Shown: positions 1 to 6,591, counted from the first letter of the stretch. The stretch is 11,568 bases of DNA from Candidatus Woesearchaeota archaeon (GCA_019322855.1 JAHWIA010000015.1:1-11568); one strand, 5' to 3'. Made by a program: numbers and translations. The notes: a model not told the origin generated them from the sequence alone.

Positions 1-96
1 TTCGTCTACTTTTCTCTTTGTTTCGTCTTCGTCGTCCTGGTCGTCATCGTCTGTATCATAGTCTTCATCTTCGAATAATTTCTTCTTCTTAGCCAT
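1..96 (-). CDS. Acidic low-complexity protein, N-terminal part only
   Basis: The first 32 codons of a minus-strand gene that runs off the left edge. It begins MAKKKKLFEDEDYD and continues with a run of Asp and Glu broken by a few Lys and Arg near residues 27-29. A perfect GGAGGT ribosome binding site (positions 105-110 read on the minus strand) lies 8 bases before the ATG, which makes both frame and start secure. The visible part is a basic tip followed by a disordered acidic segment; such tails occur on many unrelated archaeal proteins, so no function can be given. The folded part of the protein lies outside the window. Confidence 0.8.
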   Translation of the reverse strand, partial: MAKKKKLFEDEDYDTDDDDQDDEDETKRKVDE

Positions 97-121
97 TTTA
101 TTCTACCTCCTATTGATTCTT

Positions 122-134
122 AATCTATTAGATT
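122..134. repeat. 13-bp perfect inverted repeat upstream of the acidic-protein gene
   Basis: AATCTA-T-TAGATT is perfectly symmetric around one central base. It lies 11 bases beyond the ribosome binding site of the leftmost minus-strand gene, inside its predicted leader. It could be an operator or a short RNA hairpin. AT-rich DNA produces such repeats by chance, so the assignment is weak. Confidence 0.3.
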
Positions 135-247
135 TTTAGAATAAGTTCCCTGACCACCCCGATTGCGAGCGCTCTTTTCATGTAAAGTTTGTCTTTTGTT
201 TTACATATGACGGCAAAACCGTTGAAGGAGTGTATTGCACGAACTTG

Positions 248-263
248 TATTTAAAGCTTTCTC
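248..263 (-). promoter_or_regulatory. Archaeal BRE/TATA promoter for the acidic-protein gene
   Basis: Read on the minus strand this is GAGAAAG followed by CTTTAAATA, a close match to the archaeal BRE plus TATA box. Transcription would start near 225, giving a leader of roughly 130 bases before the ATG at 96. That is much longer than for other genes here. A weaker TATA-like sequence (CTAAAAATC, near 131-139) could give a short leader instead. Confidence 0.5.
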
Positions 264-330
264 AGAGGCAAAATTATGTGACAAATTTAGTCTCTGTTTG
301 ACAAAAACGACACAAAAAAGTCGATTTCAA

Positions 331-351
331 AGAAAGAAAAAAAAGAAAAAA
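331..351 (-). terminator. U-rich terminator after the 117-residue unknown gene
   Basis: Directly after the stop codon of the minus-strand gene, the transcript would read a long U-rich run broken only by single C residues, with no strong hairpin. Oligo-U tracts of this kind are the usual archaeal termination signal. Confidence 0.6.
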
Positions 352-352
352 T

Positions 353-706
353 TCAATTTCTTGTGTTCAAATAACCGACCACCTTTTCAAGATAATTCTT
401 TATCTTGCCCGGGTCCGGTCTTGAACAACCTGCATTTATTCTGAAATGGTTTGTAGGCTCATTCCTGTCCAAACCCATGATGAAGAGCATTACATCCTCA
501 TTTCTTTTCTTTGGGTTTGATGTCAGGGATATTGTTGTGTCCACGTATGTCTTCTTTTCCTCTACTTCTGTGCCTAGTCTGTATTCTATGTCATATTTGT
601 GGTCTACTTTTGTGTTCCATCCCATGTCAGAACCTGCCTTGAGAAGTGCATCCTCAAGAACTCCGTATTCAACTTCTGTTCTTAGCTTTACTTTAAAGTC
701 GTCCAT
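353..706 (-). CDS. Hypothetical protein, 117 residues
   Basis: I do not recognise this family. The product starts MDDFKVKLRTEVEYG and has alternating charged and hydrophobic residues that suggest a small alpha/beta fold. There is no signal peptide or membrane segment, so it is probably cytoplasmic. Its only cysteine is near residue 94 (NAGCSRPDP). The ATG at 706 lies about 28 bases after the centre of a TATA-like sequence on the minus strand (about 728-740), so the mRNA is probably leaderless, which would explain the missing ribosome binding site. A U-rich terminator follows at once, so it appears to be a single-gene unit. The overlapping frame on the other strand has no start signal and is a shadow. 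Confidence 0.75.
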   Translation of the reverse strand: MDDFKVKLRTEVEYGVLEDALLKAGSDMGWNTKVDHKYDIEYRLGTEVEEKKTYVDTTISLTSNPKKRNEDVMLFIMGLDRNEPTNHFRINAGCSRPDPGKIKNYLEKVVGYLNTRN

Positions 707-727
707 TGTAAGAAATTTTTCTTATCT

Positions 728-740
728 TATAATTAAATAG
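728..740 (-). promoter_or_regulatory. TATA box for the 117-residue unknown gene
   Basis: On the minus strand this reads CTATTTAATTATA. Its centre is about 28 bases before the ATG at 706, the usual TATA-to-start distance in archaea, which predicts a leaderless mRNA. Confidence 0.5.
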
Positions 741-777
741 ATGACGAGAATAAGTCCGGAATATTTACGTTTGAAAC

Positions 778-793
778 AAAAACCTTTATTAAT
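778..793 (+). promoter_or_regulatory. TATA promoter for the lipoprotein and secreted-protein operon
   Basis: An A-rich BRE-like stretch is followed by CCTTTATTAA. Transcription is predicted near 815, just before the GGGGGTG ribosome binding site at 817-823, which stands 5 bases before the ATG at 829. The mRNA would have a very short leader. Confidence 0.5.
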
Positions 794-828
794 AATCAAG
801 ACATAAAACCAATCACGGGGGTGTTTAC

Positions 829-1017
829 ATGAAGAAAACAATAGCAATACTATTGCTTCTATTATTGGGATTGACTGTTCTGGTAGGATGCGGAACGCAG
901 ACACTGGAACCTGCAGAAGATGGAGAAGTACAGGAAAAAGCTGTAAAGAAAACTGTTGAAGAGCCAGAGGAAGAAGAGTTCGATTTCTCGCAGCCGCCTG
1001 CACTGCCGGAGGAATGA
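829..1017 (+). CDS. Short acidic lipoprotein with C-terminal PPALPE motif
   Basis: A 62-residue exported protein. Residues 2-3 are Lys, residues 5-19 form a hydrophobic core, and LVGC at 18-21 is a lipobox, so Cys21 should be lipid-modified and cleaved to leave a mature part of 42 residues. That part is strongly acidic (EEPEEEEFDF near residues 44-53) and probably disordered. It ends QPPALPEE, and the next gene's product also ends PPALPE, so the two probably share a processing or interaction step. The start is supported by a GGGGGTG site 5 bases upstream. The stop overlaps the next gene's region (ATGA at 1014-1017), which points to translational coupling. Its role is unknown; it could be a membrane tether or chaperone for the downstream secreted protein. 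Confidence 0.85.
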   Translation: MKKTIAILLLLLLGLTVLVGCGTQTLEPAEDGEVQEKAVKKTVEEPEEEEFDFSQPPALPEE

Positions 1018-1019
1018 AA

Positions 1020-2198
1020 ATGAAACTATTAGCTATACTAACAATCATATTTTTGTTGGCTGTGACCTTTGCAGCTGCAGACGAATTCAGCGACTGTCCA
1101 GGCCCTAAAAGGACAGTACGAGGCACTGTCTGGCTGACAGAGGGAGACTCATGGTCCATGCTGCGGCCTTTATCAGGCATAACCGTGACAGTCGAGAGCA
1201 AGTGCGGCTTCAGTTACGAGAATGTTGTGTCTGACATTGACGGCGAATTCTCGATAGATGTCCAAGGGCCTATAACACTGGACATAAAGAAAGGACAGCA
1301 ATACTTCGGTTATGGAAACTACCTGCATAATAAGAATAATGACGTTGACATGAGAGTGCAGGAAGGCAGAGAGGTATTCGTGAACGTACTAAATCCAAGA
1401 TACAAGAACTATCCTAGATCAAAGAACATTCTTGAGTGCGAGGACGGTGAAGTGCATCATTTCTGGCACCCGCAGATCTATCTGACAAGGTCGATGGGAG
1501 ATTGTGTCCTGACTGCGCATGATGGAGTAAAAGCATTCCAGGGAGACATAAGCCTTGATACTGCAGGAGCCAACTTTGATGTCAAGCTTGACAAGAAAGC
1601 AGACGAGATCAGGATGCCGAAGCTAATAGCAAAACCGTCAGAGACTGTCTTCAGGATAAATAAAGGATGGAACCTTATCCCGTACGGTATGATAGGAAAC
1701 GGCAGGACAACTTGCTTCTATAATGATGAGAAACCTTTCTCATTCTTCTACGAGCCATTGACAAAGACCTTCAAGCAGGGAAGAGTGGAAGAATTCTATG
1801 AAGCCCTCTATGAAAAGGAAGCAGAATGGATGGAAGAGAACAAAGACATGATCATCATGAATTTCGGTCTGGGAACAATGTGGTTCGCAAGCCCTGTTGA
1901 CTGCGAGATCTTGTTTGAGATGCCTGAGATTCCTGCTGAGATAGAACATAAATTGTTCAAAGGATGGAACTTCCGTTACGTAGAAGAAAGACTGGTAGGT
2001 TCTACATTGGAAGAAGTCGGTAGAAGCTGTGAGATAGAAAAAGCTTACAGGTTTGACAGTGAGAACCAGCAATGGGAAAAGATAGGTTCAAGAGAACCAT
2101 TGGATGAGTATGCAATGGGCTTTATCGTGAAAGTGGCTGATGATTGCACATTGACTGCTTTCAACCAAGGCTTCATACCGCCTGCTCTCCCGGAATAG
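1020..2198 (+). CDS. Secreted repeat protein with carboxypeptidase-regulatory-like domain and C-terminal PPALPE
   Basis: A 392-residue secreted protein. Residues 1-20 are a signal peptide with a likely cut after Ala-Ala-Ala before DEFSDC. Residues about 33-105 (RGTVW..LSGITVTVES..SDIDGEFSIDV) resemble the beta-sandwich CarboxypepD_reg-like fold. Two related segments follow at about 210-305 and 309-385: each starts KGWN, has a Cys and an aromatic-rich strand in the middle, and ends with a hydrophobic strand, Asp-Cys and a short beta strand. The protein ends IPPALPE. I chose the ATG at 1020 over 1014 because GGAGG at 1008-1012 lies 7 bases before it but only 1 base before the other. It is probably a cell-surface or extracellular protein coupled to the lipoprotein gene. 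No catalytic residues are visible. Its last 26 bases overlap the opposite-strand gene. Confidence 0.85.
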   Translation: MKLLAILTIIFLLAVTFAAADEFSDCPGPKRTVRGTVWLTEGDSWSMLRPLSGITVTVESKCGFSYENVVSDIDGEFSIDVQGPITLDIKKGQQYFGYGNYLHNKNNDVDMRVQEGREVFVNVLNPRYKNYPRSKNILECEDGEVHHFWHPQIYLTRSMGDCVLTAHDGVKAFQGDISLDTAGANFDVKLDKKADEIRMPKLIAKPSETVFRINKGWNLIPYGMIGNGRTTCFYNDEKPFSFFYEPLTKTFKQGRVEEFYEALYEKEAEWMEENKDMIIMNFGLGTMWFASPVDCEILFEMPEIPAEIEHKLFKGWNFRYVEERLVGSTLEEVGRSCEIEKAYRFDSENQQWEKIGSREPLDEYAMGFIVKVADDCTLTAFNQGFIPPALPE

Positions 2199-2682
2199 AA
2201 CGTTCGAAACAATACTGCCTGTCAGTGTCAGGACTGAGTTCCCTATACTTAACATAGCCGGGCCAGTCCTGGAAAGGTGCTGATCTCTTCAGCATCTCAT
2301 TTGCATTTTCTTTGCATTCTTTTATTTTTGCATCAACAGCTTCTCTTAGCGCAGGAAAATAGCCGTGTTGCTTGCCAAGTCCAAGAAGCGCTTCAAGCTC
2401 TAAGAAACTTACACCAAGTCTTGGAAGAAGTTCGTCCCTTACTTCTGTGACAATGTCTTTTGGAAATCTGTCGTCCAACCTGCTAAGGTCCATTGCTTCA
2501 TATCTCTTTTTCATGCCTTCGTATCTTTTCCTTACCGGAGCCCAGTCCTCTGCGATCATGTCAAGCTCTCCTGTCTGGATGTCCTGAACAATCAAGTCTA
2601 GATACGACCTGAATATGCCTATGCTGTTCTTATAGCCACCCACATCAATCATGCGCCAAAGGCCTATTTCTTCTTGTTTCAT
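2173..2682 (-). CDS. Hypothetical helical protein, 169 residues
   Basis: I do not recognise this family. The product starts MKQEEIGLWRMID and is predicted mostly alpha-helical and charged, with a basic helix (KRYEGMKKRYEAM) around residues 50-62 and one WP pair near residue 141. There is no signal peptide or membrane segment. A TTG at 2697 would add five residues, but a strong BRE/TATA (CGAAAG then CTTTATAAA on the minus strand) is centred 28 bases before the ATG at 2682, so that ATG is the likely start of a leaderless mRNA. The 3' end overlaps the secreted-protein gene tail-to-tail by 26 bases, so the two transcripts would be antisense there. Confidence 0.75.
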   Translation of the reverse strand: MKQEEIGLWRMIDVGGYKNSIGIFRSYLDLIVQDIQTGELDMIAEDWAPVRKRYEGMKKRYEAMDLSRLDDRFPKDIVTEVRDELLPRLGVSFLELEALLGLGKQHGYFPALREAVDAKIKECKENANEMLKRSAPFQDWPGYVKYRELSPDTDRQYCFERSIPGEQAV

Positions 2683-2704
2683 GCTTTTGGCCTTCAAACG
2701 GGGC

Positions 2705-2721
2705 CTTTATAAAGCTTTCGT
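2705..2721 (-). promoter_or_regulatory. BRE/TATA promoter for the 169-residue helical protein
   Basis: On the minus strand it reads CGAAAG followed by CTTTATAAAG, a near-consensus archaeal promoter. The predicted transcription start coincides with the ATG at 2682. Confidence 0.65.
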
Positions 2722-2748
2722 CTCTATTTAGTGACTATTCTATATACA

Positions 2749-2762
2749 GAACCTTTAAATAT
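2749..2762 (+). promoter_or_regulatory. TATA promoter for the TM2-domain gene
   Basis: AGAACCTTTAAATA gives a good TATA box. Transcription is predicted near 2784, leaving a leader of about 25 bases that contains the GGAGGT ribosome binding site at 2796-2801. It is divergent from the promoter at 2705-2721. Confidence 0.6.
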
Positions 2763-2808
2763 GGTGAAGACTGTCCAATATACCAACCTATATATGGAGG
2801 TCATTATA

Positions 2809-3021
2809 ATGGCAAAAGGATACAGAAAAGTAAATTGGGTTTTGGTCCTTGTTCTATCTATCCTATTTGGACAGCTGGGAGTAGATAGGTTCATCATGGG
2901 ACAAGTTGGATTCGGTATCTTGAAACTGATCACGCTTGGAGGTTGCGGAGTCTGGTGGCTTATAGACATCATATTGATCGCGACAAAATACAAGTTCAAG
3001 AATATCGAATGGGTTGAATAA
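2809..3021 (+). CDS. TM2-domain small membrane protein
   Basis: A 70-residue membrane protein matching the TM2 domain: a hydrophobic segment at about 9-22, the conserved turn FGQLGVDRFIMGQVGFG at about 20-36 (family pattern GxxGxxRFYxG), then a second membrane segment with GGCGVWWLIDIILI at about 44-57. TM2 proteins are small two-helix membrane proteins of unclear function. The longest open frame starts at 2731, but GGAGGT at 2796-2801 lies 7 bases before the ATG at 2809, and the upstream extension would overlap the TATA box. A T-rich run follows the stop, and the DUF2752 gene begins immediately after it. Confidence 0.9.
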   Translation: MAKGYRKVNWVLVLVLSILFGQLGVDRFIMGQVGFGILKLITLGGCGVWWLIDIILIATKYKFKNIEWVE

Positions 3022-3026
3022 ATCCA

Positions 3027-3047
3027 TTTTTTTCTTTTCTTTTTTTT
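3027..3047 (+). terminator. T-rich terminator after the TM2 gene
   Basis: A run of T broken by two single C residues lies directly after the TM2 gene and ends four bases before the next start codon. It fits an archaeal oligo-U terminator. Some transcripts could read through into the DUF2752 gene. Confidence 0.5.
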
Positions 3048-3050
3048 AAA

Positions 3051-3440
3051 ATGAAACTCAAAAAAATAATTCTGGATCACATCGGTTTTAATTCTGCGTT
3101 TTCAAGATTCTTTAATCTCAGTTTTATTCTGGGTTTCTTGGCAGTGTATCCAACTTCTGCTTTGGGAAAACTGCCGTTCAAATGCGTGTTCAAGAATTTT
3201 ATTCTTCCTATAGTTTTCCGCGGCAACTGTCCCACAACCGGGTTGTTTGCAAACTGCGAATGCCCTGCGTGCGGTCTGACACGGGCGATGTCACGGCTGA
3301 TGCACGGCGACCTTGCTGGTGCATGGGGTTTCAACAAGCTGGTATTTCTGGTCTTTGCAGTGATGCTTGTGTTGATAGTCTATAATCTAGTTCTGTTCAT
3401 CAAAGAATACAAGAAGACAGGAAAGATCTATTTCTCTTGA
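3051..3440 (+). CDS. DUF2752-family membrane protein
   Basis: A 129-residue membrane protein. The family signature is clear at about residues 72-96: CPACGLTRAMSRLMHGD, then AGAWGFN (family pattern CPGCGxTRA..xxxGxxxxAxxxN). A hydrophobic segment at about 22-38 and another at about 97-117 suggest two membrane helices, with the cysteine motif between them. An extra pair of cysteines (Cys46, Cys60) precedes the motif. DUF2752 has no firmly known function. No ribosome binding site is visible before the ATG; a weak TATA-like GAATAAAT at 3016-3023 would allow a leaderless mRNA, or the gene may be read through from the TM2 gene. The 3' end overlaps the tail of the TrmB gene by 13 bases. Confidence 0.85.
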   Translation: MKLKKIILDHIGFNSAFSRFFNLSFILGFLAVYPTSALGKLPFKCVFKNFILPIVFRGNCPTTGLFANCECPACGLTRAMSRLMHGDLAGAWGFNKLVFLVFAVMLVLIVYNLVLFIKEYKKTGKIYFS

Positions 3441-4195
3441 GGAGCTTTTTTCAATGCCATAGACTCAAGCATCTTATAGTATTGCTTAAAGGATTTTGCA
3501 GCATCTTCAGATAATATCCTTACGCAAACAAATGGCTGCATAAAATTCAAAACGATTCCTTTGTCATAGATCCAAAGAACATTTGGAGAGTTGTATTTCT
3601 TTGGCAGGAATTTAATCGAAGTATGCTTCAATGATTTAAGGAATTTTATCCTTCTAGGATAATAGTCCTCATTAACGATGTGGTGAAATGTCACTTTCTT
3701 CTTTACCCTTGTCTCGTGCCATTGCTTTACCCATCCTTCACCAAGAGTAGGCGCATAGTCTTTAGGCACACCAAGCACATAAAGGTTTTTTGTGTTATTG
3801 ATCATGTCAGTCATCATTCTCCTTGCACCCATAATGCCTTCAAACACTGCCACGTTCGTGGAAGGTTTTGCAGTCAATTGGAGGACTTTGAGCTCAGGCA
3901 AGATTTTCTGCAGTTCCAGTTCTTTGGCCTTCATTAGCGTCATCAATTGTTCAGGATCAAGAACTTCATAATATTTGACCTTCTCTTTCAAGAAATAGCC
4001 TATCAAACTTCTTTTGACTAGTTTGTTAAGCGCATCATAAACATTAGGTCTGTGCAGCCGGGTTCCTTTTGCGACATCGACCGCTGTAGAAGGACCTAAT
4101 TCCAGAAGCTTAAGGTAAGTGATCACCTCGTTTTTGCTCAATCCAAGCTCTTCAAGTACTTTTTCTTTCATTGTTGTTGCATTTACTACTACCAT
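3428..4195 (-). CDS. TrmB-family transcriptional regulator
   Basis: A 255-residue DNA-binding protein. Residues about 10-80 form a winged helix-turn-helix of the TrmB type (LSKNEVITYLKLLELGPSTA, then RPNVYDALNKLVKRSLI with the recognition helix, then a wing ending YYEVLDPEQL). A helical linker at about 85-108 is followed by an alpha/beta effector domain (VAVFEGIMGARRMM, NLYVLGVPKDY) typical of the family. TrmB relatives bind sugars or other small ligands; this one lacks the longer C-terminal sugar-binding extension of the roughly 340-residue sugar regulators, so its ligand is unknown. The ATG at 4195 is about 24 bases from the centre of a TATA box, so the mRNA is probably leaderless; Met9 is a less likely alternative. 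The gene is divergent from the four-gene methyltransferase operon and shares its control region, so it is the obvious candidate regulator of that operon and of itself. Confidence 0.9.
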   Translation of the reverse strand: MVVVNATTMKEKVLEELGLSKNEVITYLKLLELGPSTAVDVAKGTRLHRPNVYDALNKLVKRSLIGYFLKEKVKYYEVLDPEQLMTLMKAKELELQKILPELKVLQLTAKPSTNVAVFEGIMGARRMMTDMINNTKNLYVLGVPKDYAPTLGEGWVKQWHETRVKKKVTFHHIVNEDYYPRRIKFLKSLKHTSIKFLPKKYNSPNVLWIYDKGIVLNFMQPFVCVRILSEDAAKSFKQYYKMLESMALKKAPQEK

Positions 4196-4214
4196 TAGTT
4201 GTTGTATCTTCTAC

Positions 4215-4230
4215 TATTTAAGTTTATATG
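4215..4230. promoter_or_regulatory. Abutting divergent TATA boxes for the TrmB gene and the methyltransferase operon
   Basis: On the minus strand, CTTAAATA (4215-4222) serves the TrmB gene at a distance of about 24 bases from its ATG. On the plus strand, GTTTATATG (4222-4230) predicts transcription near 4253, upstream of the ribosome binding site at 4270-4276. The two boxes share a base, so TBP binding in the two directions should be mutually exclusive. Confidence 0.55.
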
Positions 4231-4244
4231 GAAAGCTGGCCATA
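4227..4244. promoter_or_regulatory. Candidate operator: 18-bp imperfect palindrome
   Basis: TATGG-AA-AGCT-GG-CCATA is symmetric about a centre between 4235 and 4236, with 7 of 9 base pairs matching. It begins inside the plus-strand TATA box and runs toward the predicted transcription start. Its length and shape resemble TrmB-family operators, for example the Thermococcales motif TATCAC-N5-GTGATA. Binding by the adjacent TrmB-like protein is an inference. Confidence 0.4.
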
Positions 4245-4284
4245 ATAGATGTATGAAAAAACTCAATATGAGGAGGAAAACAAA

Positions 4285-5586
4285 ATGACAAACAAATTAC
4301 AAGAACTGGAAAAATTGCTTAAAGAAAAATCAACCAAAAAAGAGAGGGATATTGAACAGAGCAGGCCGGACCTTGCTCCTAAAGGCATCTATTATGAGAT
4401 CGCAAAGGCATTGCTGCCTAACTTGCACAATAAATTGATAGAGATGCTGGACAGAAGCATGCAGAAGATAGATGGCCAGAAGACTCTTGTGGTAGTAGGT
4501 CCTGGAAAGGATGTCCTGCCGTATTCTGAAAGACTGGAGACAGTCAGGGCCATACTTGGAGATTCAAATATAGTATTGATGGACTATAATGATGAGATCT
4601 GCAGGGAGATACCTAAGAAACTGGAAGAGAAAGGCTTCAGCAATTATTATTCATTAGAGAATGTTGTTGGGGAATTCGATCCGAGAAAAAAGAAGAACAC
4701 TGTATTCATACAGGCGCAGAACATAATTGACGGATACGCAATGCCTGACAACAGCGTGTCATTCATTGACATGACAGTCGCAGTGCACCACGCGACCCAG
4801 TATGAAGAAGACATCTACAAGTTTGCAAAAGAGGCACTGAGAGTGCTTCAGCCTGGCGGATACTTGCATGTTGGAGAGGGAAACGCTGACATGAAGTACA
4901 GCGAGACCAAGCTTAAGAAGATCGCAGAAGATGTGATCAAGTCAGGAGAAGAAGGAGTCACAGTGATTGACGCCAGATATCAGTTCGCTGCGCCTCGAAA
5001 ATGGTACTTCAAGAGAGAAGAGCAGAAGGACGAGGAAGGCAAGGATCTGGTGACAGCTGCGAAGACTGACGAAGAATCTGCCGGATCAAGTGTCGTAAGG
5101 ATCACTGACACAGGAATGGTAGAGATCAGTGCAAAAGATCCTGAAAGATTGTACAGTTATTTTGCAAACGAGAGCAAAGGCGGATACAAGCAGATTTCAA
5201 AGATCAGCAAGAGCAACCTGCCATTGTCTTTGGAAAAAGATACAACTGTTGTATTGCCATTCATAGATGCATCGATCGAAGCTGACTTCCAGGGAATGAT
5301 CGTTCCTGTAAGACAGTATTACAGCGGCAAAGGAGGCATCATAGAAACAACCCTTGAAAGGATGAAGGATCCTAACGACAGGGAAAAGTTCATGAAAGCC
5401 ATCCTTAAAGAGCAGAGCGATGCAGAACGAGGACTTGTTGAGTTCTACTCAACCACGTACATGGTCCGTGACAACCTAGAGAGAGCAGGCTTCATAATCG
5501 AAGACTCGCCGTTCACAACAGACGGACCATTCGCAAACATCCTGGCAAGAAAGCCAGGATCCTCCAATGGAGGTGGAGAAAAATGA
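4285..5586 (+). CDS. Class I SAM-dependent methyltransferase-like protein with long C-terminal region
   Basis: A 433-residue protein with a Rossmann methyltransferase core. Motif I is VVVGPGKDV (about 69-77), the strand-2 acidic residue is in VLMDYNDE (about 97-104), and MPDNSVSFIDMTVAVHHA (about 153-170) plus ALRVLQPGGYLHVGEG (about 184-199) match the later strands of Methyltransf_11-like enzymes. The HHA after strand 4 and GEG after strand 5 are notable. The core is followed by about 230 residues, including a lysine- and glutamate-rich segment at 240-270, that I cannot assign. The substrate is unknown. The frame is open from 4249, but GGAGG at 4272-4276 stands 8 bases before the ATG at 4285 and the TATA box places transcription after 4249. 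It is the first gene of a four-gene operon; its stop overlaps the next start (ATGA). Confidence 0.8.
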   Translation: MTNKLQELEKLLKEKSTKKERDIEQSRPDLAPKGIYYEIAKALLPNLHNKLIEMLDRSMQKIDGQKTLVVVGPGKDVLPYSERLETVRAILGDSNIVLMDYNDEICREIPKKLEEKGFSNYYSLENVVGEFDPRKKKNTVFIQAQNIIDGYAMPDNSVSFIDMTVAVHHATQYEEDIYKFAKEALRVLQPGGYLHVGEGNADMKYSETKLKKIAEDVIKSGEEGVTVIDARYQFAAPRKWYFKREEQKDEEGKDLVTAAKTDEESAGSSVVRITDTGMVEISAKDPERLYSYFANESKGGYKQISKISKSNLPLSLEKDTTVVLPFIDASIEADFQGMIVPVRQYYSGKGGIIETTLERMKDPNDREKFMKAILKEQSDAERGLVEFYSTTYMVRDNLERAGFIIEDSPFTTDGPFANILARKPGSSNGGGEK

Positions 5587-6584
5587 TACCTGAAAAATTA
5601 GAATATGAAGAACTTTTAGAAGGAATAGTAGAGGCGATAGACAGCTGCAGGACTCTTAGCGAGCAGATAACCAATGCACGTAACATCTATGACAACTGTG
5701 AGAAGTTAAGGGCATTAGGCGCTGAATTCGACTACGTTGTTGTGAGAGAAAGACTTGAACAATTATTGAAAACAAGAGAACTGGTCAGACAGAAACTGGA
5801 AAATTCAAGGAAAAAGAGCCTGGACACTGAATTGGTCGATATTGCTTTGCTTCTGGGTTTCGACTGGACAGAACCAGAGCCAAGACCTGTCTCAAGGGTC
5901 TTGGACAGAGCAAGGCAGATCGCATACGACTTCAACAAAAACAATCCTTGGTATCCTGTTGAATCAGGATATGAAACAGCAAAAATTACCTTGCAGGATA
6001 TTGGTCAAGAGGGTTCTGTAGAAGTTCTTGACAGCTGTTTGTTTTGGCTGGAAAAATTCTACAGGCCGGCAAGAGAGATCTGTGACATCTGCGGCAGCGA
6101 AGAAGAAAAACTAGAAGCTCTGCGAAAAGGCAGGCTGTATTATGAAGGAGTGAACCGAAAATTCCTGGAAGTCAATTACTATTTTGACAGCTTGATGAAA
6201 GGAGACACTGTTGACAAGAAAAAGGCTGCTGATTTTTTTGCAGGAATCGGCGCTGACAAGTCTTGGGACGAATCTCAATTGGAAAGTTTCGCAGCACAGA
6301 AACTGAAGGAGATCCAGACACTCAGGGACACCACTACCTTGGCTGTACAAGACTCTGTAGCTTATGCCAGAAAGCAGGACGAAAGCAGCCCTGAAATAGA
6401 AAAGCAGATGGCTTACTTTGACGGTCTGCGGACTGTGTCTGACAAGCTTGAGGACTATCAGAAACGGTTCAGGAAACTTGTGCTGAGCGAGCCGAGCGAA
6501 GAGGAAGTTGACGCCTTTGCAGAAGAGGTCAGGAGAGAATTCCCTCTTGAACCTTACAGGACTTTTGTCTCAATGATTGAATGA
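5583..6584 (+). CDS. Unknown helical protein of the methyltransferase/radical SAM operon
   Basis: I do not recognise this 333-residue protein. It is almost entirely charged and helical, with heptad-like stretches around 55-80 (RERLEQLLKTRELVRQKLE) and 285-310. It has no membrane segment or signal peptide. A CDIC pair sits at residues 167-170 and two other cysteines lie near 22 and 39, too few for an obvious metal site. Its ATG overlaps the methyltransferase stop (ATGA at 5583-5586) and is preceded by GGAGGTGGAG, so translation is almost certainly coupled. The context suggests an adaptor or scaffold working with the methyltransferase and the radical SAM protein, but this is inference only. Confidence 0.8.
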   Translation: MIPEKLEYEELLEGIVEAIDSCRTLSEQITNARNIYDNCEKLRALGAEFDYVVVRERLEQLLKTRELVRQKLENSRKKSLDTELVDIALLLGFDWTEPEPRPVSRVLDRARQIAYDFNKNNPWYPVESGYETAKITLQDIGQEGSVEVLDSCLFWLEKFYRPAREICDICGSEEEKLEALRKGRLYYEGVNRKFLEVNYYFDSLMKGDTVDKKKAADFFAGIGADKSWDESQLESFAAQKLKEIQTLRDTTTLAVQDSVAYARKQDESSPEIEKQMAYFDGLRTVSDKLEDYQKRFRKLVLSEPSEEEVDAFAEEVRREFPLEPYRTFVSMIE

Positions 6585-6591
6585 GGTAAAA

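Noticed and set aside
235..444. 69-codon plus-strand open frame
   Set aside because: It starts at a non-ATG codon, runs through the T/A-rich terminator and the end of the opposite gene, and has low-complexity Lys content; no start signal is visible.
405..740. Open frame on the plus strand opposite the 117-residue unknown
   Set aside because: No promoter or ribosome binding site, and composition is what the complement of the minus-strand gene gives; the minus frame has both a TATA box and a terminator.
722..1201. 159-codon minus-strand open frame opposite the lipoprotein gene
   Set aside because: It covers a plus-strand signal peptide, lipobox and ribosome binding site, and has no start signal of its own.
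5583..6584. Zinc-finger reading of CDIC in the helical protein
   Set aside because: There is only one CxxC pair and no second pair or His nearby, so metal binding is not supported.
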